Assembly: GCA_027559495.1 (NCBI GenBank)
Contig: JAMXSV010000024.1
Span: 1,302,001 to 1,366,000, forward strand
Reading direction: 5' to 3'
Origin: Aurifilum marmelostoma
Lineage: Eukaryota; Ascomycota; Sordariomycetes; Diaporthales; Cryphonectriaceae
DNA length: 64,000 nucleotides
Shown here: positions 24,334 to 34,364 of the stretch, one piece after another
Position numbering within the stretch: position 1 is the stretch's first letter
Layout: every line of letters starts with the position of its first letter
Program-made: the position numbers and the translations under genes
Notes under the pieces: generated by a model
What the model saw: only the letters and a program-made list of their open reading frames with translations
Database searches by the model: none
What the model was told of the DNA's origin: nothing

Positions 24334-25483
24334 ATGGCATCTGACACAGCATCATCCCTTCCACGCATCTGCGTGCTGGGCTCCCTCAACATCGACCTCG
24401 TCTCGTACGTGCCTCACCACCCGGAGCCAGGCGAGACCCTCACCTCCAACTCCTTCGCTGTATCTCCAGGCGGCAAGGTATGTGAAACAAGTCGCCCTTT
24501 TTCTTCACAGAGACTCCCTTGTATGTGAATTTTATGCTAACTTTCCCACCAACAACCAGGGCGCAAACCAAGCCGTGGCCTGCGCAAAGCTCTCCCGATC
24601 CCGTCCTGCATCTTCCACCACCACCGGGCCTGTAGGCGCAACAGCCGAGGTCGCCATGGTGGGCGCAGTAGGCGCCGACACCTACGGCACGCTCCTGCAG
24701 AGCAACCTCTCCGCCCACGGCGTCGACGTGTCGGGCGTCGTCGCCCCGTCCAACCTCAAGACCGGCGTGGCCATCATCATTGTCGACGAGCCCACGGGCC
24801 AGAACCGCATCGTGCTCAGCCCGGAGGCGAACCACCAGGGCGTCAGCCCTGCTGACTTCCCTGCTGTCATCGCGCCCCGGGTGTTTGGTGGTGGCGGCGG
24901 CGGCGGCGGCGGCGGCAGCAGCACCAGGCGGCCCGACCTGCTGATCATGCAGCTCGAGGTACCCTTGCAGACGGTCCTGCTGGCCCTCGAGGCTGCGCGC
25001 CGGGAGGGGGTCCCCGTGCTGCTAAACCCTGCGCCCGCTGTTCCTCTCCCAGATGACGCCTATAACGGTCTCGCGCACCTGGTTGTCAACGAGACGGAGG
25101 CGTCGATCCTGTCTGGCCTGCCCGTGGCGAAGCTTGACACCGAGGACGGGTGTGCCGAGGTGGCCGAGTGGTTCGTGGGACGCGGGGCCTGTGCGGTGAT
25201 CATCACTCTCGGAGGCAGGGGAGTGTATTTCCGGGATGCAGAGGGTAAGAAGGGCCTGCTGGCTGCTGAGAAGGTCCGGGAGGTGGTGGACACGACGGCT
25301 GCTGGGGATACGTTCGTGGGACAGTATGCGCTGGAGGTGGTGGGCGGTCATGGAGGAGACGGCAGCAGCAGCAAGAAGTTTGACGTGGAGGCGGCGGTGA
25401 GGAAGGCGAACAAGGCGGCGGCGAGGACGGTGGAGAGGAAGGGAGCACAGGACAGCATTCCGTGGCGAGACGAGCTGGTGTGA
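24334..25483 (+). CDS. RBK1: Ribokinase (PfkB family)
   Basis: Phosphorylates D-ribose to ribose-5-phosphate with ATP in the cytosol. Two exons, 24334-24477 and 24560-25483, give 355 aa. The PfkB N-terminal signature is present (CVLGSLNIDLVSYVPHHPEP then VSPGGKGANQAVACAKL, spanning the splice), followed by MVGAVGADTYG and IIIVDEPTGQNRIVLSPEAN. The C-terminal signature DTTAAGDTFVG places the catalytic base at about D298. A run of ten glycines (residues 158-167, encoded by 24887-24916) interrupts the loop before LLIMQLEVP; it is absent from typical ribokinases and probably forms a flexible surface insert. The gene converges on the MFS gene, with only 154 bp between stop codons. Confidence 0.93.
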
Positions 25484-25537
25484 TCTGACGTCGAGCAAGA
25501 GGGAAAGCCATGTTGCTTTGCTTCTCATGGAAAGAGG

Positions 25538-25538
25538 C

Positions 25539-25569
<31 letters not shown>
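25538..25569 (+). repeat. (CAGA)n microsatellite between RBK1 and the MFS gene
   Basis: Perfect tetranucleotide tract in the 154-bp gap between two convergent stop codons, so it probably lies in one or both 3' UTRs. Confidence 0.9.
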
Positions 25570-25637
25570 ACAATCGATATGTGTCTCTTGCTTGTGTGAA
25601 GTTGTGCCTACTATGTACATCCCTTCCATCCATCCCA

Positions 25638-28054
25638 TCACAACATATACCGAAACCCTCGACTCACCACTCCCCTCCTCTTCCTCTTAGGCCCACCCAC
25701 CAGACCTTCCGCCTCCCCTTCCTCCACTTCCTCCTCTTCCCCTTCCTCGCTCCTGTCCATCCGCCTGTTGGCTCTCGCGAGATACCCCCGCAGTCCCACC
25801 GCCAAAACCGCCACCCCGACCATACACCCCGCACAGGTACCCATCCCCCTCTCGAACCACGGCGCGTCCGCGGCCGGGTACAGCCTCGTGCCCACGAGCG
25901 GACCACACTGCCCGACAGCCTGCATGAGCGCGAACCCTCCGCCTTTCCCGTGGGCGCCCTTGCCGCCGCCATTGTTCACGTTCCACGCGATGGTCAGCAC
26001 GACGACGCAAAAGAGCCCCGCCCCGGCAGGGTAGATGGCCAGGTACCGGGCCATGTTGAGCATGTCCCCGCCCCCGCCCCCGTCCCCGGACAGCCGTCGG
26101 GCGGCCGCCAGGAAGCCATAGCCCAGGGCAGAAGTCAGAGCGGCGGCGGCGATGAGGTACGCGCGGCAGCGGAGGGCGTCCGAGGCGGCGGCGGCGGCCA
26201 GGACGGCCAGGAAGGAGACGAGGTGGGGCGGGGCGGCGAGGGCCTGGGCGGCGAGCGGGGTGTGGCCCATCTGGGTGAGGATGCTGGGCAGGAAGACGGG
26301 GAGGGAGGCGTAGGCCACGTTGGTGAGGAAGAGGATAGCTGCCGTGGCCCAGGGGATCGGGTCCGAGAGGACGGCGAAGAGGCCCTGGCAGCACCGCGTC
26401 ATTGCATCTGCGTACATGTCATCGTCGTCCTCGCCGTCGTCGTCGTCTTCGTTCTGGCGCTTTCGCTCGTCGGCCACCTGCTTAGTCCTCCTCTCCGCAT
26501 CGTCGTCGTCGTCGTCACCATCATCGTCCGCGCTGCTGCTGCCCCTGCCGCGATCAGGAAGGAGAAGACGCTGGCGCGCGATGAGCTTCTCCCTGCTCGT
26601 CAGGTACCAGGCCTGCTCGGGCGAGTCCGGGATGATCCTCCACGCCAGAGTAGCCACCACGACGGCCGGAAATCCTTCGATGAGGAACAGGAGGCGCCAT
26701 GGGGCGATGGGCCCGCTCTCGCCCAGCTTGAGGATCAGCCAGGCCAGGGAGGAGGCGAATGTCGTGGCCAGCGGCGCAGCTATTGATTTTGAATCTCAAG
26801 AGTCAACATTTCTTTTCTTTTTTTCTTTCTTCTTCTTTCTCTTCCATGTCTCTCTTGACTCGACTTTTGTCTGTCCACTCTCTTTCACACACACACACAC
26901 ATGCACACACTTACCAGAGATGAAGATCGCCGTCCGAAGCGCCAGCTCCTCCCTCCGGAAGAAGAAACTCAGGTAGATGGGGATCCCCGTGAAGCCAGCC
27001 TCTCCGACGCCCAGCAGGAACCGCAGCCCCGTCAGCCACGTATACGATGACACCACGGCCTGCAGCGACGCCACGACGCCCCACGACAGCACCACGGCCG
27101 ATATGTATGCGTGGGCGGGGACGCGGCCCCATAGCAGGGATAGCCACTCGAAGCCGATGTAGGCCACGTAGAAGGCCGTCAGGGCTCGTTCGTAAGAGGC
27201 GGAGGAGGATGAAGAGGCAGAGGGGGAAGAGGAGGAGAAGGCGCGCATGGGATCGGCATTCTGGACAAGGTCGTCGTCCATCCCTGCCACGAAAGCATTG
27301 CCGATGTCTGTGAGTGATGGTCGAATTAGTCTCCAGTCCATGCCTTTCTGCTTCTCCCCTCTTTTCCTTTCTCGTGGCTAGCTAGACTTCTAGCGCTCAT
27401 GACGGCTTCAAGACTCTAGTGGTGAACGAGGGGAATAAATAGTCTATGCGCCACATGGGCCACCAAAGGAATCACACCCTCTTTTTGTTTTTATTTTTTT
27501 TTAATCCTCTTTTTCTTCTTCTTGTTTTTTTTTTTTCCCTTCTGAGCCATGAGCCCAGAAAACAAAAGATGATGCGAGACGAACGAAAAAGGAAAAGAAA
27601 AAAACTCACTCGACCGGTCCAGAAAACTCAACAGATACAGCAGCGCAACAAAAAGAACCAGCCGCCGATCAAACCTTCTCACCACAGCCCGCTCCTCGTC
27701 TGCAGTATACAAGACCTCACCGTTATCATCATCCTCATCACCATCATCACCATCATCACCATCTCCGTCGTCGTCGTCGTAATAGTCAGATCGGTAAGGG
27801 TGGTAAGCCCCCCCCATACCTCCTCGCCCGCGACCGACGCCCTCGCGCAGCTCGTAGACCTCGTCCCCGCCGCCATCCCTCAGCATGGCGCCTCTCAGGA
27901 TGCTTCCGTCGTCATCTTCACCCTCGCCCCCGTCGTCCTCCCCGTTGCTGCTGTCAGGCGTGAGATGAATCGACCCTGGCGATGTCGAGTCGTCCTCGCC
28001 GCCGGCCGCGAGGGCCCGTATAGCGGCGAGCCGACTGCTCTCTGCCTCGCCCAT
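25638..28054 (-). CDS. MFS transporter, Dal5/anion:cation symporter family
   Basis: Predicted 12-helix plasma-membrane permease. Three exons, 28054-27610, 27307-26915 and 26779-25638, give 659 aa. The first 115 or so residues are cytosolic and very acidic, with long Asp-rich tracts. Helix 1 (LVLFVALLYLLSFLDRS) leads into NIGNAFVAGM, the Dal5/Tna1 family motif. RFLLGVGEAGFTGIPIYLSF is helix 4 and RREELALRTAIFIS follows. The central loop between helices 6 and 7 has a second Asp-rich repeat (about DDDGDDDDDDAERR). Helices 7-12 follow and the C-terminus is Glu-rich and then basic. Family substrates include allantoate, nicotinate, biotin and pantothenate; the true substrate cannot be read from sequence. 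The acidic tracts come from GAT/GAC trinucleotide repeats and may vary in length. Confidence 0.87.
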
Positions 28055-29837
28055 CTCTCTCGCTGTCTTTTATGAAGCACTCTCTCCACTTGTCGTTTTA
28101 TTCGATGGAATGGAAGAAAAAAGGGGGGTGGGGGTGGGTGTGAAGAGTACAAGACACCGCCCGTCCACCCGATTCGACTCTGAGAAGACGGTGAATTAAA
28201 AACCCAAGCAACCAGAAGAAGAAACAAACGAATGAACTCTCTCAACAAGCGTCAAAGATAGATATTAAACCAAAAAAAAAAAAAATGAGAGGATCATGAA
28301 TCCAGATGATGATATGTCCCAAATCGGGGACATGCCATAATCAGACTTGGCCAGGTTGTGGTTGTTGATGTTGCAAGGAGTATGATGTGCCCATATGCAG
28401 GGGGGCCCGTGGTGGTATTGACCAACAAAACCACAACACCTTACCCCCCCCCTCCCTCCTCGAGGGAGGTCCCGCCTCTCCCCCAACCGAGAGACGGACC
28501 GACCGCCTTTCTTGTTTTCTCCCTCTTGTCTCTTTCGGCTGAATCTGGCTAAGGGAGGAGCAGGGCAAGGAATCAAGTGGCGTTCACCCACGTCTCATAA
28601 TTATTTATGCAAGTCTGATGATAATCAGTTCCTATTCTTTTTGAAACACAACATGAACGCCACTTGCGTTGCTTTTTTTTCTCTCGTAAGCTGGCCGCTT
28701 TTGAGTGATCATGGTCATTAATAGTAGTGCATACATAGTAGCAATTAGTGTTTATTGTTGGTCACGACTCGACGAGATCTCCCCCCCCCCCCCCAACACT
28801 TCCTCTCTCCGTCCATGACGTCCATTTGCTGCTGCTTGAAATCAACCACACACTACTTTTGTTTTGTTTTGTTTTTCTTTTCTTTTCTTTTCTTTCCTTT
28901 TTTTCAGTCTTCTTTTCCATTCTCTCATACAGTAAAGTAGAAATATCTCCATAGGGTGTACTATGTAGGGAATTCACTGATACGCAGAGCAGCTAAAATT
29001 TGGAAAAAAAGAATCGGGCCAACAGACCACGACTCCATCATCTAGATTTGTCTTTTGTATATTTTGAATGATTCAAGAAAATGGTACAGGGCAATGGAAG
29101 TAAAGGCTCTCATGATCGAGGCGTTTGTCCGCAATGCCATTTGATGTCGAAAATCAAATGCAACCAACCCAAAAACTTTGCTACTTCCCCCTTTTTCAAG
29201 ATGTCCCCCCCTCTCGTTGGTATCCTTCGTTTGCCGCCGCCGCCGCCTCGCCCCCCCCCCCCTGCTGGTTTGTTGGATATACAGAAAATTTGTGACAGTT
29301 TGCTCATTATAGCCTCTCTAACTGTGCACTCAATTTTGTTTCCCCCTCGTCCCCTGTAGTCTTCGCTTCTCTTGTTGCCTCCCCACAAGCGGCGAACTGT
29401 CTTGCCAACCTCGTCATCGCCTGTTTAAAAAATAGGATATTAAAAAGCAATCTCCCTCCGGCTGCCAAGACCGAAAAATTGTCCCCGATATACATATATA
29501 TGAGACTGGTCCTCTAAAGCAAGCCTGCAGGCTATGTTTAAAAAGAAAAAATGAAGCTAGATGTGGTCAACAAACCCATCGAGACGAAGGTTAAAGCAAC
29601 ATGTAAACACCACATGATGACCGACACACGCACGCGCGAGGTCTCTTTTTCGTGACTCGATGGGTCCACACCGGTAGCATGCTGTGCGCTGAAGCGGATC
29701 AGAAGGGTATCGTAATGTGTGAACGAGCAACAAAAGTAAAAGAAAAAAAGAAATATGCCGTCATGTGCGTGTGATGCAGATAAACAGTACGCCGTTCACG
29801 TCCTGGCCGCTCCCCTCGCCCTTTGCTTGCTCTCAAA
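28055..29837. other. Intergenic: MFS upstream region and MSB2 3' flank
   Basis: Contains C runs (28783-28794, 29251-29260), an A run at 28272-28284, and two copies of the TACATAGTA motif (28732-28740; 28959-28967 as complement). No gene or RNA seen. Confidence 0.55.
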
Positions 29838-32800
29838 TCAGTTCCATCCGAGCGAGTTCTCCGCCGCGACGGGTGCAGAGATGTAGGCCGTGCGGCCAGA
29901 GTTGTTCATGTTGCTCCTGCCACTGCCGTGGCTGTCACGTCCACCCGCAGCGCCGCCGCCGCCGCCACCATTGTTGCCAGAGACGGCTCCGTAGTTGGAG
30001 AACTCACGGCTCATGAGCGCACCGCCCATCAGGGCAGGGCTGCCTGTCTGGCGCATCGACGGGTCCGAGAGGGAGCTGGACCGGGTGCGCGCAAGTCTCT
30101 TTCTCTTGTACCGGCGGGCAATGAGGAACATGGCGCCACCATAGGCACCAGCCAGCGCGCACGCGCCCACAGCAATGCCCACCGTCTTGGCCTTCTGGTT
30201 CGAAGATGTGCTGGACGCCGAGGTGTTGGCAAACGTGCCACCGTCGCTGCCGCTGCCAGAAGACGATCCGGTGCTGCCAGATCCGTCAGACGATCCCGTG
30301 GAGCCCGAGTCGCCCACACCATCGCCGAGGTAGATGCCGATGGCCGAGTTGATCTGCTGCGAGATGTTGTAGAGGAGAGGCTGCTGCGTGTCTTGGTACA
30401 GCCTGGCAGACGGGATCTTGATGTCAAGAGCAAGAGTGCTGACCAGGTTGGTAGGATAGGTGCAGATGGCGAGGGTTGTGATGTAGCCATACGCGTCCTG
30501 GGTGTCGAGAGGCTCGAGCCTTCGGATCTGGACGAGGGACTCGTTGGTGATCTGGCCCTCGAACATCAGCAGCTCAGGCACGCCCTGGAGCAGCTGAGCG
30601 GCGGACTTGGAGTGGGTAGCCACGAACTCGTAGTTCAGGGGCTTCTTGAAGGCAATCTGGATCTCCTGGGTCCCGTCAGGGATCGGTGAGGTCGCGCTGT
30701 TGGGCGTGATGGCCTTTGGCAGCGTTGTCGAGACGGTCGACGCCGAAGCTGCAGTGGTGCCGGTGACCGAGCTTGTCGTGGGCGCAACAATGATCGTCGT
30801 GGGCAGCCAAGAGGCTGACGAGTCTGTGATGGTGGAGACGGGCAGCAGGCTTGTGCCAAAGGTCTGCGACGACGCTGTGGTTGTGACGGGCACGGCGGTG
30901 GACGTAGGAGTGGTCTCGGTTGTGTCACTGGGAGCCAGGGTTACGGTCGTGGACAGGCTCGTGCTCGAGGTTGCGAGCTCCGTAGCGCTTGCAGTGTCGG
31001 TGGCGTTGGTCACCGAGACGTCCGTGCCGGTCGGCCTTGAAGAGCCTGTCACGGTGCTACCACCACTGGGACCCGTGCTCGAAGTAATCGCGCCACCAGT
31101 GCCTGTAGCAGTGACCGACTGGGAAGCGGACCCAGAGGGCCCAAGCGACGTAGAGGACCCAGTTCCGAAGCCTGTGCCCGAAACACTGGGCGACTGGCTG
31201 GCTGATCCAGATCCAGTAGCGGTACCAGTGGCACTACCGGGAGCAGTTCCCGTAGCAGTGCCGGTAGCCGTTCCGGTAACACTTCCGGTGGCAGTGCCGG
31301 TAGTGGCCAACGAGACAGACACGACACCGCTTGACGAAGGGCCACCTGTTGCAGACAGGATACCGGACGTCAGGCTGCTGAGCAAGGAGCTGAGGATGTT
31401 TGTCCCCGTGGGGGAGCCTGTGGGGGAGCCTGTGGCAGAACCCGTGCCAGAACCCGTGCCGATCGAGAGGCCGATGCTCAGACCACCAGTTGAGGTCGGG
31501 GCAGAAGCCGAGCCGCTGCCCGTCACTGTGACAGAGACAGAGACAGGAACAGAAGCACTTGTAAGCGAGACAATCGAAGTCACGCCAGAGCCCGAGACAG
31601 CTCCAGTGTTGGTCGTCTCAACACCAGAAGAGGAGCCAGTAGCCGTCTCAGCCGGGCTAGAAGACGTCTCCAAACCTGACGTCTCGCTGTTTCCTGGAGA
31701 CGAAGTGACAACTCCAGAGCCAGTGGCAGTCGGTGCGGCCGAGACGCCAGTACTGCCGTCCGTCGCGGTGGTGGTGGGAACATTTGTCACGGAGCCAGTG
31801 GCCGACGCTGTAGTCTGCCCAGCCGTGGCAGAAGCGGTGGTGTCTGCGGTCGTGGTCGGCACGAGAGCGCTGGTGACGTCGGAAATTGCATTGCTCAGAA
31901 CGCTGGTGACTTGAGACAGAACACTGCTCAGTCCCAGGCCTGCGGAGGACGACGACGAGCCCACCGCAACATTCGTAGCAACGGTCGAGGTCGAAACGTC
32001 CGAGCTCGTGGCTGTCGGGGTAGTAGCAGCTGCACTCGAGGCGACATCAGTGCTCGCTGCCGCGCTGCTCGTGTCAGATGAGCTGATGACCGTGGTTGGG
32101 AACACGAGGACAGATGCTGCCGAAGAAGGCGAGGTGGTGACGGCGGAGGTAGTATCAGCGACCGAAGACGCGGATGCAGCCGTGAGCTGCGTGCCAGAGG
32201 TGGTTGGAACAGCAACGGTGCCGGTAGCGGACTGGTCGCTCGAGGACGTGACCTGGCCCGTCGTAGTTTGTGCTGAGGTCTGCGAATCCTGAGTGCTGGT
32301 AGCAGTGGTGGCTGCAGAGGTGCTGGTGTCCGAGGTGGTATTAACCGAAGTGCCGGCGTCCGAGGTGGTCGTGTCCGAAGTGCTGGCCTCCGAGGTCGTG
32401 GTCACCAAGGCGGTGGTCTCCGAAGTGCTGGCTTCCGAGGTGGTGGTCTCCGGAGAGGTAGTCGCTGGAGAGGTGGCTACCAAAGAGGTGGTCACAGAAG
32501 AGGAAGTGCTGCTGTCGACATCGCTAGAGCTGCTGCTCGGTGCTGCCGCTGCAGCCGAGGAGGAGAAAGAAGAAGAAGAATCCGCTTCGCTGAAGCTCGC
32601 AGCCGCCGCCGAGGGAGAAGAGAGGAAGGTCCCGCTCGAAGCATCGTTATCAGATCCGGGCGAGGTCAGGGAAGACGTCGATCCGCCGAGGCTCGCTCCG
32701 ATGCTCGCGCCGATGTCCGTCAGGGTGGTGAAATCCGTCAGTGAGCGGCTGGACAGCGTCGAGGAATCCAGGGTGGTGGTGGTGGTGTCAACAATAGATG

Positions 32801-32963
32801 AGGGGGAGGCAATCGAAGACGAGAAACTGGTGGTGGCAGTCACGTTCGGGAAGGACCTCTTCACCTCGCGAGGGAAATATATCCTCGGCTTGGCCACTGG
32901 CTCTGCGCTGGCGAGCGTTGAGACGGCCGCCAGCGCAGTGACCAGAAGCGACTTTGTCTGCAT
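29838..32963 (-). CDS. MSB2: Signalling mucin MSB2
   Basis: Cell-surface sensor upstream of the Cdc42/Ste11 branch that feeds the filamentation and pathogenicity MAPK pathway and, in yeast, the HOG pathway. It is a single exon of 1041 aa. It has a signal peptide of about 20 residues ending ASA, then about 700 residues rich in Ser/Thr/Pro/Ala/Gly that should be heavily O-glycosylated, including short tandem ATGT/PTGS-type repeats encoded around 31190-31500. A folded extracellular domain follows (IQIAFKKPLNYEFVATHSKS to NSAIGIYLGDGVG), the region kept among Msb2 proteins and associated with cleavage. One transmembrane helix lies at about 927-948, followed by an RRYKRKR stop-transfer and a 93-residue cytosolic tail ending TAYISAPVAAENSLGWN, the Msb2 C-terminal signature of filamentous fungi. 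A long regulatory upstream region is plausible. Confidence 0.93.
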   Translation of the reverse strand: MQTKSLLVTALAAVSTLASAEPVAKPRIYFPREVKRSFPNVTATTSFSSSIASPSSIVDTTTTTLDSSTLSSRSLTDFTTLTDIGASIGASLGGSTSSLTSPGSDNDASSGTFLSSPSAAAASFSEADSSSSFSSSAAAAAPSSSSSDVDSSTSSSVTTSLVATSPATTSPETTTSEASTSETTALVTTTSEASTSDTTTSDAGTSVNTTSDTSTSAATTATSTQDSQTSAQTTTGQVTSSSDQSATGTVAVPTTSGTQLTAASASSVADTTSAVTTSPSSAASVLVFPTTVISSSDTSSAAASTDVASSAAATTPTATSSDVSTSTVATNVAVGSSSSSAGLGLSSVLSQVTSVLSNAISDVTSALVPTTTADTTASATAGQTTASATGSVTNVPTTTATDGSTGVSAAPTATGSGVVTSSPGNSETSGLETSSSPAETATGSSSGVETTNTGAVSGSGVTSIVSLTSASVPVSVSVTVTGSGSASAPTSTGGLSIGLSIGTGSGTGSATGSPTGSPTGTNILSSLLSSLTSGILSATGGPSSSGVVSVSLATTGTATGSVTGTATGTATGTAPGSATGTATGSGSASQSPSVSGTGFGTGSSTSLGPSGSASQSVTATGTGGAITSSTGPSGGSTVTGSSRPTGTDVSVTNATDTASATELATSSTSLSTTVTLAPSDTTETTPTSTAVPVTTTASSQTFGTSLLPVSTITDSSASWLPTTIIVAPTTSSVTGTTAASASTVSTTLPKAITPNSATSPIPDGTQEIQIAFKKPLNYEFVATHSKSAAQLLQGVPELLMFEGQITNESLVQIRRLEPLDTQDAYGYITTLAICTYPTNLVSTLALDIKIPSARLYQDTQQPLLYNISQQINSAIGIYLGDGVGDSGSTGSSDGSGSTGSSSGSGSDGGTFANTSASSTSSNQKAKTVGIAVGACALAGAYGGAMFLIARRYKRKRLARTRSSSLSDPSMRQTGSPALMGGALMSREFSNYGAVSGNNGGGGGGAAGGRDSHGSGRSNMNNSGRTAYISAPVAAENSLGWN

Positions 32964-33955
32964 CCTCCGAAACTATGGCGAATTCATCCGCGGCAGTGTC
33001 TGATTTGGGATAATTGTCTGCTGGAATTAGAAGCCAAAGAGATGGGCCAAGGAATGCGTTTTCCCTTTTCTTTTCTTTTTTTCTTGTTGTGGCTGCTCCC
33101 GACAAATTGTCAGCGGCCAGACGGGATTCGAGGACGACCTCTGCTGTTCCGATGAGAGACTCACTGTCAGGAATGAGACAGTAACGAATGTACTTGACAG
33201 ATAATTGCCAACGAGTGTAATCTACATGAAAGTAAAGTCAGTACGGGCCTATCCTGCCTCTCGAGAAAAGAGAGCCAATCGCTTCCAGCTTCACGAGGCG
33301 GCCTGGAATCCGATGGGAAAAGGGGATCAGAGAGGAGGAGGAGCTGAGAGGAAGCCGGAGGGGAGGGCAAGCACTGACAGTTCTATGAACCGGGACAATA
33401 TGTTGGAAAATAGATTGTCAACGTCGAATTAAAAGAAAAAAACAACAACGCTGAATGAGGTGGTGCCAAAATGAGCGACTTGACGAGAAACCCGTCAGAA
33501 TGAATTTTGTGATGGGAGAATAATCACAACGCAGCGACAGCGAAGTGATTTTAGAGGTGTGTGTGAGAGAGAGGAAATGAGGACCGAGGGCTTTGTGTGT
33601 TGGTTCTCGAGAATCAGTCGAGGGCCGCCAACATTACATTGGGCGGAGGAGGACCGTGGGTGTGTAATTTCGGAAAAGGGGGGGCCTAGTTGGATTTGGC
33701 TCGGCCTTTTGGGCGGGCTAGCTGGGCTGGGGCTACGTCTGCAGATTTGGCACGGTGGAGATCCGCACGGGGAAGACCAAGATGATATCTCTCGTTTAGC
33801 CTCGAGATCGTCGTGAGTCGAACGTTTCGAATGGCCGCTGGAGAGGGGAGAATTGAGGGAGCCGGAGGGAGACAAAGAGACGACGTCGCTAGGTGGTACA
33901 GGAGAACTTGACGCTCAGTCGCTCAGTCGTGCAGAAGACCTCACGTTTCGGGGTG

Positions 33956-33986
33956 GGAGGAGGAGGAGGAGGAGGAGGAGGAGGAG
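33956..33986 (+). repeat. (GGA)n trinucleotide tract
   Basis: Purine-only repeat about 1 kb upstream of the MSB2 start codon. A second GAG tract lies at 34337-34364. Confidence 0.9.
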
Positions 33987-34336
33987 AAGAGGAAGGGCGA
34001 GGAGGTATGGAGGGCCAAGGGAAGGACAAGGAAGAGGAGGGCAAGAGAATGAAGAGTGAGTGAGAGGGTGATTGAGAGAGAGAGAGAGAGGCGAGTAGTA
34101 TTGAAGCCAAGTCAGGGCGGGACACGAACAAATTACAACGGACAGGGAGTAGGGGTCAGGAGCCAGGAGCGGCGAGGAGTTGGGACGGGGTGGAAGGATG
34201 GAGCGAGGAACCATGAGAGTAGAGAAAAAGGACGCCGGGCCAGGGCTGGACCAGGGTGAAGAGTGATTGGAGGGATTGGCAGAAAACGGAAGGAGAAACA
34301 CACTTTTCGAAGGGGGGGGGGGGGGCCAGAGACGAC

Positions 34337-34364
34337 GAGGAGGAGGAGGAGGAGGAGGAGGAGG
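34337..34364 (+). repeat. (GAG)n trinucleotide tract
   Basis: Second purine triplet repeat upstream of MSB2, preceded by a run of 14 G at 34312-34325. Confidence 0.9.

Noticed and set aside
30646..31914. 422-codon open frame antisense to MSB2
   Set aside because: Val/Glu/Pro-rich low-complexity sequence is the complement of Ser/Thr/Ala repeats, so not a gene.
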